Below the pieces are notes generated by a model, which saw only the letters and a list, made by a program, of their open reading frames with translations, had not been told where the DNA came from and made no database searches. A stretch of 44,206 bases of DNA, from NCBI RefSeq assembly GCF_002086635.1, contig NZ_MVHD01000048.1, positions 1-44,206 of the forward strand. The letters run 5' to 3'. Below are positions 15,365 through 21,862 of the stretch, piece after piece. Positions within the stretch are counted from its first letter, which is position 1. Every line of letters begins with the position of its first letter. A program made the position numbers and the translations under genes. Source of the DNA: Mycobacterium alsense. Its GTDB lineage: Bacteria > Actinomycetota > Actinomycetes > Mycobacteriales > Mycobacteriaceae.

Positions 15365-16270
15365 CTAATTTGTTTCGGCGGTGCCATCAAGGGCTGTTAA
15401 CTCCTTAAGAGTCTTCAGGCGATAAATCCCCAGGTCGGCGGGGACGCCCGCGGTTTTACCCGCGAAGACGGGTTTGCGTGCACGCTTGGCGACGATGCCC
15501 AACGCATCCAGCTCGGTTTGCGGTATGAGGTCCAACGTCGAGCTCGACACCATGATTCCACCTTTGGTGCCCCGTTCCATAACCCGCGCGGCGATGTTGA
15601 CGTCGACGCCCAGCCAGTCCGCCGCCATCCGCTGCGGGCGGCCGGTGTGGATCCCGACCCGCATGCGCGGCGTGTAGCCGCCCACCTCAACCGATTTCAG
15701 CGCCTCGTCGGCGGCCAGCACCGCCCGCAGGGCGACCGTCGGATCGCGGAACACCGCCATGATGCCGTCGCCCATCCGTTTGACGATGTGCCCGCCGGCG
15801 TCGAGCAGCGGCGGCTCGACGGCGCGCGCCACGTGCCGCAGCAGGAGCAGCGCCGCCTCGTCCCCCGCCTCCAGCGACCACGTCGAGAAGCCGACCAGGT
15901 CGGTGAACACCAGCGTCACCTCGGGGTTCGCCGGCCGCCGGGACACCGCCTCGGTCAGCGCCTGCCACAGCTGCAGCACGCCGAGGCTGACCTCGCGCGA
16001 CACCGCGCCGCGGTCCCCCAGCAGGCGGTCGGCCGCCCGCGCAGCGGCGCGCGGGCCCCCCTCGCCCGCGGTGGACAGCGGGTCGCCGAACTCGGGGTCT
16101 CCGGGCAACAACCGCCGTGCCCGCCGGACCAATCCCACCACGCCGGGGCTGTGATTCGTGCCGCGCAGCCATTGGGCCGGCGACAGTTTCCGTCCGTTGG
16201 GGGTGTTCGCCAGCGCAGTAGCCGCCTGTTCGGATTCGCCGGACCCCGAATCGCGATGCCCAACGTCCAC
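15365..16270 (-). CDS. Class III adenylate cyclase (Rv1647-type)
   Basis: 301 aa from the GTG at 16270 (VDVGHRDSG). The C-terminal cyclase homology domain (about 112-280) has the key residues. Metal-binding Asp124 lies in VFTDLVGFST and Asp168 in RMGDG. Adenine-selecting Lys164 and Asp223 are present, as are Asn225 and Arg229 (DVNIAARV) for the transition state. All residues for making cAMP from ATP are therefore intact and a homodimer is expected. The N-terminal 110 residues have no membrane segment and probably form a regulatory helical region, so the enzyme is soluble. M. tuberculosis Rv1647 is the positional orthologue. The gene lies 59 bp downstream of a PE gene and 18 bp upstream of the rhomboid-like gene. 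Confidence 0.92.
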   Translation of the reverse strand: MDVGHRDSGSGESEQAATALANTPNGRKLSPAQWLRGTNHSPGVVGLVRRARRLLPGDPEFGDPLSTAGEGGPRAAARAADRLLGDRGAVSREVSLGVLQLWQALTEAVSRRPANPEVTLVFTDLVGFSTWSLEAGDEAALLLLRHVARAVEPPLLDAGGHIVKRMGDGIMAVFRDPTVALRAVLAADEALKSVEVGGYTPRMRVGIHTGRPQRMAADWLGVDVNIAARVMERGTKGGIMVSSSTLDLIPQTELDALGIVAKRARKPVFAGKTAGVPADLGIYRLKTLKELTALDGTAETN

Positions 16271-16329
16271 GTGGCCAGGGTATGCGGTGCGAACCGGCGC
16301 GCGCAGCCCGGTCGCGGCAGAGCCGCAGA

Positions 16330-17073
16330 TCAGGGGTTGGGGTTCCAGGTCACATTCGGGACGAAGGGGCCAAGGACGCCGGTCCCGGGAACGGAGAACT
16401 CCAAGCCGTTGAAGTTGTACGCCAGGCTGGTGATCCCGAGGGGGAAGAAGGTTCCGGTCCCGTCGACGGCGACAAACGAACCCAGCGGCCAGGTTTCGAG
16501 GATGTGGCCAAACCACCCGCCGGAGGGGCTGAAGCCCTCGCTGACGGTCGCCGAGACCAGCACCCCGGAACCCAACGGGGTGCTGTAGGTCAGGGCGCCG
16601 GTCCCGGTAAGCCCGGTGAGAATGAACCCGCCCATGCCGTCGCTGACGAATGTCGGGCCCGCGTTGAACGCGACGCCGAAGGGACCGAGCGCGTAGTTGA
16701 TGTTCATGCCGCCGAATCCGTCGGTGACCGTGTCGGCCGCGTTGGCGGCGGCGACGGCGGACCCGGGCGCGCCCGCGATGATTTGCTGGGCGTTGGCCAC
16801 CTCGGCGCTGACGTACTGTGCGGCGCCGCCGCTCAGCAGGCTCACGAATTGATCGTGAAACGCCGCCGCCTGGGCGTTGACGGCCTGAAACTGCTCGGCG
16901 TGCGTGCCGAGCGCCGCCGTGATCGCCGCCGAGACCTCGTCGGCGGCCGGCGCGACCACCCCGGTCGTCTGACCCGCCGCCGCCGCGCAGGCGCTGCGCA
17001 GCCCCGAGCCCAAATTCGCCAAGTTCCCGCTCGCCGCCGACACGATCTCCGGCGCCACATTCAGCAACGACAT
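16330..17073 (-). CDS. PE-family protein, PE17-position paralogue (247 aa)
   Basis: The PE domain (MSLLNVAPEIVSAASGNLAN, YVSAE export signal near residue 88) is followed by a C-terminal domain of about 130 residues rich in Gly, Phe and Thr (LGPFGVAFNAG, TPLGSGVLVS, PFVPNVTWNPNP end). This domain differs from that of the 2700-10703 array. The closest relative in the window is the PE protein at 18439-19161, which shares the LGPFG, TPxGS and PNV landmarks. The two genes also share an upstream ACGCTC...GACCTATTT block. It lies in the M. tuberculosis PE17 position, just upstream of the cyclase gene. ESX export is inferred. Function unknown. Confidence 0.85.
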   Translation of the reverse strand: MSLLNVAPEIVSAASGNLANLGSGLRSACAAAAGQTTGVVAPAADEVSAAITAALGTHAEQFQAVNAQAAAFHDQFVSLLSGGAAQYVSAEVANAQQIIAGAPGSAVAAANAADTVTDGFGGMNINYALGPFGVAFNAGPTFVSDGMGGFILTGLTGTGALTYSTPLGSGVLVSATVSEGFSPSGGWFGHILETWPLGSFVAVDGTGTFFPLGITSLAYNFNGLEFSVPGTGVLGPFVPNVTWNPNP

Positions 17074-17137
17074 CGGCTTGCCTTTCTTTGCTCCGAGCCA
17101 CCTACGACACACACGTCAAATAGGTCCGGAGGAGCCG

Positions 17138-17143
17138 AGCGTA
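17138..17143 (-). promoter_or_regulatory. Candidate -10 box TACGCT before PE gene
   Basis: TACGCT on the minus strand is 65 nt upstream of the ATG at 17073. The block ACGCTC-N10-GACCTATTT is repeated before the PE gene at 19161 as ACGCTC-N9-GACCTATTT. In the 310-bp gap 17074-17383 I otherwise see only the promoter and operator of the divergent oxygenase gene. Confidence 0.45.
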
Positions 17144-17317
17144 ACAGCGACAACCGGGCCCTGGCAGGGCATTCTCAAATGTTCTCCACAAGGTTTCCCG
17201 GCCCGCGCGGCGCCCTCCCAAACCGGAGTTTGGGACGGCCCGGCGGTTTGCCCGTAAAGCGTTGGGGTCGCTGAAGTTGCGACTCGGCAACGGCGCGCGG
17301 CGCGTCCGACCAAATCG

Positions 17318-17347
17318 TAGACAACGCGCGTTGTCAGAGTTTATCGT
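17318..17347 (+). promoter_or_regulatory. Promoter with overlapping 16-bp palindromic operator
   Basis: GACAACGCGCGTTGTC at 17320-17335 is a perfect palindrome. TAGACA (17318-17323, 5/6 to TTGACA) and TATCGT (17342-17347, TAnnnT) form a plausible promoter with an 18-bp spacer, about 37 bp before the ATG at 17384. The palindrome covers the -35 and most of the spacer, as expected for a dimeric (for example TetR-type) repressor. It does not fit the KstR half-site spacing. Confidence 0.6.
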
Positions 17348-17383
17348 GGGCGCAGTCAGGCGCAGGAGGCGCAGGAGGCCGAA

Positions 17384-18442
17384 ATGACTGCCATCGCAAC
17401 GACATCCGCCGATCCCCTCGGGCCCGACTCGCTCACGTGGAAGTACTTCGGTGACCTCCGCACCGGCATGATGGGCGTCTGGATCGGCGCGATCCAGAAC
17501 ATGTATCCGGAGCTGGGCGCGGGCGTCGAGGAGCATTCCATCCTGTTGCGCGAGCCGTTACAGCGGGTGGCCCGGTCGGTGTACCCGATCATGGGCGTCG
17601 TCTACGACGGTGACCGCGCGGCGCAGACCGGCGAGCAGATCAAGAGCTACCACCGCACCATCAAGGGCGTCGACGCCGCGGGACGCCGCTACCACGCCCT
17701 GAACCCGGAAACCTTCTACTGGGCGCACGCCACCTTCTTCATGCTGATCATCAAGGTGGCGGAGTACTTCTGCGGCGGCCTGACCGAGGCCGAGAAGCGC
17801 CAGCTCTTCGACGAGCACGTGCAGTGGTACCGGATGTACGGCATGAGCATGCGCCCGGTGCCGAACTCGTGGGAGGAATTCCAGGAGTACTGGGACCGGG
17901 TCTGCCGCGAGGAGCTGGAGATCAACCAGGCGACGCTGGACATCTTCCGCATCCGGATTCCCAAGCCCAAGTTCGTGCTGATGCCGACGCCGCTGTGGGA
18001 CCAGTTGTTCAGACCGCTGGTGGCCGGGCAGCGCTGGATCGCGGCGGGGCTGTTCGACCCCGCGGTGCGGGAGAAGGCCGGCATGCACTGGACGCCGGGC
18101 GACGAGGTGCTGCTGCGGGCGTTCGGCAAGCTCGTGGAGCTGGCCTTCCTGGCCGTTCCCGACGAGATCCGGCTGCACCCGCGCGCGCTGGCCGCCTACC
18201 GGCGCGCCGAGGGGCGGGCGCCCAGCGACGCACCACTGGTCGAGGCGCCCCCGTTCATGGCGCCGCCGCGGGACCGTCGCGGGTTGCCGATGCACTACTT
18301 CCCCCCGCGCCCCCGCTCCCCGCTGGAACCGGCCCTGCAGCCGGCCCGGGCGCTCATGGAGCGGGCCGGCTCGCTGGTGCACGGCACGCTGTCGCTGGCC
18401 GGGCTGCGGCCCGCGCGGGGCCGCAGCCCGCGGGCCGCCTAG
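17384..18442 (+). CDS. DUF2236 (MpaB / latex-clearing-type) putative haem oxygenase, Rv1645c-type
   Basis: The 352-aa product belongs to the DUF2236 family, which includes the rubber oxygenase Lcp and fungal MpaB. Family features visible are SYHRTIKGVDAAGRRYHALN (about 88-107), with a basic residue and His likely near the haem, and WAHATFF (113-119), whose His115 is a candidate axial ligand. The C-terminal 60 residues are Pro/Arg-rich and probably disordered. The substrate is unknown. No signal peptide is present. The ATG start follows AGGAGGCGCAGGAGG. The stop shares the four bases CTAG with the stop of the convergent PE gene. A palindromic operator-like site lies over its promoter. Confidence 0.85.
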   Translation: MTAIATTSADPLGPDSLTWKYFGDLRTGMMGVWIGAIQNMYPELGAGVEEHSILLREPLQRVARSVYPIMGVVYDGDRAAQTGEQIKSYHRTIKGVDAAGRRYHALNPETFYWAHATFFMLIIKVAEYFCGGLTEAEKRQLFDEHVQWYRMYGMSMRPVPNSWEEFQEYWDRVCREELEINQATLDIFRIRIPKPKFVLMPTPLWDQLFRPLVAGQRWIAAGLFDPAVREKAGMHWTPGDEVLLRAFGKLVELAFLAVPDEIRLHPRALAAYRRAEGRAPSDAPLVEAPPFMAPPRDRRGLPMHYFPPRPRSPLEPALQPARALMERAGSLVHGTLSLAGLRPARGRSPRAA

Positions 18443-19161
18443 CCGGTGAATCGAACGTTGGGGAGGAGACCGCCGAGGTAGTTGCCCGGGAACGAGATCA
18501 ACAGATTGTTGACGCCCAGCGTCAGGCCGCTGATCTGGATCACGGGCGCGAGCGTTCCGGTCATCGTCGACGAGTACGAAACGTACGGGATGGTTTGCCC
18601 CAGGGACAGCAGGAACTGGCCGTTCGGATAGATGGCCTCGATCCCGTTGGCCGACAGCAACGGGGTGGAACCGAACGGGGTGTTCAGGGAGACGCCCGCG
18701 CTCGAGACTCCCAGGAACCCGCCGGTGCCAAGGGAAGCGCCCGTCGTGCTCAGCGATATCCCGAACGGACCGAGGTTGAAGTTCTGGCTGATGCTCGGAA
18801 AGCCGCCCAGGGAAACGTCGGCGGGGTTGGCGGCCGCGCCGACGATGCTCCCCGCGCCGGACCCGAGGATCTGCTGCGCGTTGGCGAGCTCGGCGTTGGC
18901 ATACTGCGCGGCCCCGGCGCTCAGATTGCTGACGAACTCGTCGTGAAAAGCCGCCGCCTGGGCGTTGATGGTCTGAAATTCCTGACCGTGCGCGCCGAGC
19001 AGCGCGGCGACCGCCGCCGAAACCTGGTCGGCGGCCGGTGCTACCACCGCGGTCGTCTGGGTCGCCGCCGCGGCGGTCGCGCTCCGCAGCGCGGACCCCA
19101 GGTTCGCCAGGTCCCCGCTTGCCGCCGCCACGATCTCCGGCGCCACACTCAGCAACGACAT
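18439..19161 (-). CDS. PE-family protein, paralogue of the one at 16330 (240 aa)
   Basis: The PE domain (MSLLSVAPEIVAAASGDLAN, YANAE signal) is followed by a domain of about 130 residues with LGPFGISLSTTG, TPFGSTPLLS and a final GLLPNVRFTG. The match with the PE protein at 16330-17073 in N-terminus, C-terminal layout and upstream DNA shows that they are duplicates which now flank the DUF2236 gene. The ATG at 19161 is fixed by the start of the PE domain. The stop overlaps the convergent DUF2236 gene by 4 bp. In M. tuberculosis only one PE gene (PE17) is known in this interval, so this copy is extra. Confidence 0.85.
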   Translation of the reverse strand: MSLLSVAPEIVAAASGDLANLGSALRSATAAAATQTTAVVAPAADQVSAAVAALLGAHGQEFQTINAQAAAFHDEFVSNLSAGAAQYANAELANAQQILGSGAGSIVGAAANPADVSLGGFPSISQNFNLGPFGISLSTTGASLGTGGFLGVSSAGVSLNTPFGSTPLLSANGIEAIYPNGQFLLSLGQTIPYVSYSSTMTGTLAPVIQISGLTLGVNNLLISFPGNYLGGLLPNVRFTG

Positions 19162-19225
19162 CGCCTTTGCCTCTCTGTGTTCGAAGCCGCGTATGGCACA
19201 CGCGCAAAATAGGTCAGAGACCCAG

Positions 19226-19231
19226 AGCGTA
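19226..19231 (-). promoter_or_regulatory. Candidate -10 box TACGCT before PE gene
   Basis: TACGCT on the minus strand, 65 nt upstream of the ATG at 19161, identical in sequence and distance to the boxes at 2087 and 17138. Confidence 0.45.
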
Positions 19232-19326
19232 GCAGGCAGTACTGCGCGGGAACAGCGCCATTGCACATTCTTGGGGCGAAGTTTGCTGGGACATGTTCGG
19301 CAAAAGCCACCCCCCGAGCGCCGAGC

Positions 19327-20112
19327 TCAGCCGAAGCGACCCAACGCCTCCGCGCTCCGATAGAGACAGATCGACGCCGCCGACGCCACGTTGAGGCTTT
19401 CCGCCCCGCCGGCCATCGGGATGCGCACGCGGTGGTCGGCCTGCTGGGCCAGCCCGGCCGGCAAGCCCCGGGATTCCCGCCCGAACAGCCACGCCGTCGG
19501 CCGGGCCAGCAGCGGATCGGCCTCGTCCAGGCGGGTCTCGCCGTCCAGCGTGGTGGCCAGGATCTGCAGCCCGGCGCCGCGCAACGCGGTGACGGCGGCG
19601 TGGGCGTCGGCCGCGGCGACGACGGGGATCGAGAGGATGCTGCCGGCCGAGGCGCGCAGGCACTTGCCGTTGTAGGGGTCGACGCTGTTCCCGCCGAGGA
19701 TCACCGCCCCCGCGCCCATGGCGTCGGCGATGCGGATCAGCGTCCCCGCGTTGCCGGGCTCACCGATCTCGACGGGGACCGCGACCAAGTCGGGCGGCGC
19801 GGCCAGCACGTCCTCGAGTCGGGTCGCCGACACGTCGCAGACCGCCACCAGCCCGGCCGGGGTGACGGTGTCGGACAGCGCCTTTGCGGCTCGCTCGGTG
19901 ACCAGGTGGACCGGGCATCGCAGCGCAGCCAGCAGCGAGGCGTGCCGCTGCGCGGCGGGCTCGGTGGCGAACACGTCGCGGACCAACCCGCGCGCCGAGG
20001 CCGCCTCGACCAGGTTCGGGCCCTCGGCGAGGAATCGCCCGGTGCGCCGACGGCCGACGTGCCGGTGCAACTTGACCGCCGCGGCCACCCGGGCCGAGCG
20101 TTCGGTGAGCAC
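19327..20112 (-). CDS. tsnR: SpoU/TrmH-family RNA 2'-O-methyltransferase
   Basis: 261 aa from the GTG at 20112 (VLTERSARVAAAVKLHR). An N-terminal RNA-binding substrate domain (about 1-90) precedes a SPOUT catalytic domain with all three SpoU motifs: EIGEPGNAGTLIRIADAMGA (catalytic Arg and Asn), WLFGRESRGLP, and IPMAGGAESLNVASAASICL, which forms the knotted S-adenosylmethionine site. It probably methylates a ribose in rRNA or tRNA; the exact nucleotide cannot be told from sequence. It lies 26 bp after rplT in the translation operon, as in M. tuberculosis (Rv1644). Confidence 0.92.
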   Translation of the reverse strand: MLTERSARVAAAVKLHRHVGRRRTGRFLAEGPNLVEAASARGLVRDVFATEPAAQRHASLLAALRCPVHLVTERAAKALSDTVTPAGLVAVCDVSATRLEDVLAAPPDLVAVPVEIGEPGNAGTLIRIADAMGAGAVILGGNSVDPYNGKCLRASAGSILSIPVVAAADAHAAVTALRGAGLQILATTLDGETRLDEADPLLARPTAWLFGRESRGLPAGLAQQADHRVRIPMAGGAESLNVASAASICLYRSAEALGRFG

Positions 20113-20138
20113 CGCCGCTCCGGCGCCCGTGGCGCCCG

Positions 20139-20534
20139 TTAGGCGGCCTCTCCGGAATCCGAGGGGGCGTTGACGTCGTCGGGCAGCGCCGCGCGCGCGA
20201 CGTCGACGAGCGCCGCGAACGCGGCCGGGTCGGTGATCGCGATGTCGGCGAGGTTCTTGCGGTCCACCTCGACGCCGGCGGCCTTCAGACCCTGGATCAA
20301 CCGGTTGTAGGTGATGTCGTTGGCGCGGGCGGCGGCGTTGATCCGCGAGATCCACAACTTGCGGAACTCACCCTTGCGCGCCCGGCGGTCGCGGTATGCG
20401 TAGTTCAGCGAATGCAGTTGCTGCTCTTTGGCTTTGCGGTAGAGCCGGGATCGCTGGCCGCGATAGCCTTTCGAGGCCTTGAGGACGCTGCGCCTCTTCT
20501 TGTGGGCGTTGACCGCCCGCTTCACGCGTGCCAT
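20139..20534 (-). CDS. rplT: 50S ribosomal protein L20
   Basis: 131 aa starting MARVKRAVNAHKKRRSVLKA, with the basic N-terminal extension and the globular C-terminal domain (ISRINAAARANDITYNRLIQ) typical of L20, which is needed for early 50S assembly. Length agrees with actinobacterial L20; the acidic C-terminal tail is a lineage feature. Third gene of infC-rpmI-rplT-tsnR. In Bacillus and E. coli L20 represses this operon; whether that holds here is unknown. Confidence 0.98.
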   Translation of the reverse strand: MARVKRAVNAHKKRRSVLKASKGYRGQRSRLYRKAKEQQLHSLNYAYRDRRARKGEFRKLWISRINAAARANDITYNRLIQGLKAAGVEVDRKNLADIAITDPAAFAALVDVARAALPDDVNAPSDSGEAA

Positions 20535-20604
20535 GGATGTTCCTACTCTCGTTCGGGCAGTGAATCTTCGTGATGGGGTCTGGTGCCGCGGGGCGGCGGC
20601 GCGC

Positions 20605-20799
20605 TCAGCCGTTGAGCAGCTTGTTGACGCGCTTGGTGTCGTTGGCGGCCACCACGGTGCGGCCGTCCAGGCGGCGGGTGCGCTTGGTGGGCTTGTGCTC
20701 GAGCAGGTGGCGCCGATTGGCCTTCTGCCGCACGATCTTTCCGGTTCCGGTGCGCCGGAACCGTTTCGAAGCCCCGCTGTGAGTCTTGGCCTTGGGCAT
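20605..20799 (-). CDS. rpmI: 50S ribosomal protein L35
   Basis: 64 aa (MPKAKTHSGASKRFRRTGTG start), a very basic small protein matching L35 in length and sequence. The ATG at 20799 is preceded by GAGGAAAC. A run of 9-bp repeats lies directly upstream of this ribosome-binding site in the infC-rpmI spacer. Confidence 0.98.
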   Translation of the reverse strand: MPKAKTHSGASKRFRRTGTGKIVRQKANRRHLLEHKPTKRTRRLDGRTVVAANDTKRVNKLLNG

Positions 20800-20807
20800 G
20801 TTTCCTC

Positions 20808-20842
20808 TACTTCTGTACTTCTCGTACTTCTCGTACTTCTCG
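20808..20842 (-). repeat. 9-bp tandem repeats between infC and rpmI
   Basis: Plus-strand TACTTCTCG occurs three times in a row (20816-20842), preceded by an 8-bp variant TACTTCTG (20808-20815). In the transcript this reads as repeated CGAGAAGUA, a purine-rich run ending about 9 nt before the rpmI start codon. Confidence 0.9.
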
Positions 20843-20869
20843 CGTGTGGTGGTCGTTCTCGGTGTCAGG

Positions 20870-21460
20870 TCAGTGGGGTGACGGGTTCGCCTCGGAGCCC
20901 GCCGCCGCGCCGTGTTCCTCGGGGTGGCGCGCCCTGGCGCGGGTCTTCGCGCCGCGGTGCGGTGCCAGCACCATCGTCATGTTGCGGCCGTCCTGCTTGG
21001 CCGAGGTTTCGACGAAGCCGTACTCGGCGACGTCGGCACCCAGCCGCTGCAGCAGTCGGTAGCCCAGTTCGGGCCGCGACTGCTCGCGTCCACGGAACAT
21101 GATGGTGACCTTGACCTTGGATCCCGCCTCCAGGAAGCGGATTACGTGGCCCTTCTTCGTCTCGTAATCGTGATCGTCGATCTTTGGTCGCAGCTTCTGT
21201 TCCTTGACGACGGTCTGCTGCTGGTTCCGGCGGGATTCGCGCGCCTTTTGCGCCGCCTCGTACTTGAACTTGCCGTAGTCCATGATTTTGCAGACCGGCG
21301 GCCTGGCGTTGGGGGCAACTTCGACGAGATCGAGATCGGCGTCCGCGGCGACGCGCAGTGCGTCTTCGATGCGCACTATGCCTACCTGCTCCCCTCCCGG
21401 GCCGATCAAACGGACTTCAGGTACGCGGATGCGCTCGTTGACGCGGGTCTCAGTGCTGAT
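20870..21460 (-). CDS. infC: Translation initiation factor IF-3 (AUC start)
   Basis: 196 aa. The protein begins with the conserved STETRVNERIRVPEVRLIG; the codon before it is ATC (21458-21460), with AAGGAGG 4 nt upstream. There is no ATG or GTG near this point, and the in-frame upstream sequence is leader with a terminator hairpin. An AUC start is therefore assigned. IF3 N- and C-domains are both present (VCKIMDYGKFKYEAAQKARE linker region; VKVTIMFRGREQSRPELGYR). IF3 selects the initiator tRNA and start codon on the 30S subunit. In E. coli its own non-AUG start makes the gene self-limiting. First gene of the operon. Confidence 0.95.
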   Translation of the reverse strand: MSTETRVNERIRVPEVRLIGPGGEQVGIVRIEDALRVAADADLDLVEVAPNARPPVCKIMDYGKFKYEAAQKARESRRNQQQTVVKEQKLRPKIDDHDYETKKGHVIRFLEAGSKVKVTIMFRGREQSRPELGYRLLQRLGADVAEYGFVETSAKQDGRNMTMVLAPHRGAKTRARARHPEEHGAAAGSEANPSPH

Positions 21461-21524
21461 GGGGCCTCCTTGTTGGGCTTCTGTTTCCTTCGCGCGCCGC
21501 AGCGGCGGAATCCACCCCACCAGC

Positions 21525-21549
21525 AAAAAGGCCCTGCACAAGCAGGGCC
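21525..21549 (-). terminator. Intrinsic terminator (attenuator) in the infC leader
   Basis: Minus-strand GGCCCTGC / GCAGGGCC arms are perfect over 8 bp around a 4-nt loop and are followed directly by T5. It sits 65 nt upstream of the infC start and about 180 nt downstream of the candidate promoter, so it must be read through for infC-rpmI-rplT-tsnR expression from that promoter. Confidence 0.85.
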
Positions 21550-21604
21550 CAATGCCGACCGATCGCGGCGAAGAACTACACACGCCGCCCGCGCTGCCCG
21601 CGGA

Positions 21605-21625
21605 ACAGGCATTCACGATGCCTGT
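21605..21625 (-). ncRNA. Leader hairpin of infC mRNA
   Basis: ACAGGCAT and ATGCCTGT form a perfect 8-bp stem with a 5-nt loop. With a GC hairpin near 21705-21720 and the terminator at 21525-21549 it gives the infC leader at least three stems. A regulatory RNA role is inferred from the arrangement only. Confidence 0.6.
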
Positions 21626-21735
21626 GACCGGACCGCTGGACCTTGAAAAACCTGAGCAAGCGTTCTCGTGGCCAGCGGTGGGAGTGGGACTCCACTTAAC
21701 TGTCCCCGGCCTGAGCCGGGATGGTCGCAGTCGAT

Positions 21736-21741
21736 AGTTTA
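21736..21741 (-). promoter_or_regulatory. infC: Candidate -10 box TAAACT of infC operon
   Basis: TAAACT on the minus strand (TAnnnT) would start transcription near 21729, giving a leader of about 270 nt. The -35 is weak. The 402-bp gap 21461-21862 is filled by this leader and the divergent lysX upstream region. Confidence 0.5.
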
Positions 21742-21848
21742 GCAGCCACGGGGCGCCTTCCCGCACGTCCGCGGCCGGACGGCCGTCCGACGGACGACCG
21801 CCCGCGGCGACTCTGGCGCTTCGCCAGGATTTTCCCGGCGTTTGGGCA

Positions 21849-21854
21849 TATCCT
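21849..21854 (+). promoter_or_regulatory. lysX: Candidate -10 box TATCCT of a leaderless lysX transcript
   Basis: TATCCT ends 8 nt before the GTG at 21863, the spacing expected for transcription starting at the start codon. A small hairpin (CTGGCG-CTT-CGCCAG, 21813-21827) and a GGACGGCCGTCC palindrome (21777-21788) lie upstream. Confidence 0.4.
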
Positions 21855-21862
21855 CGCGGTCT

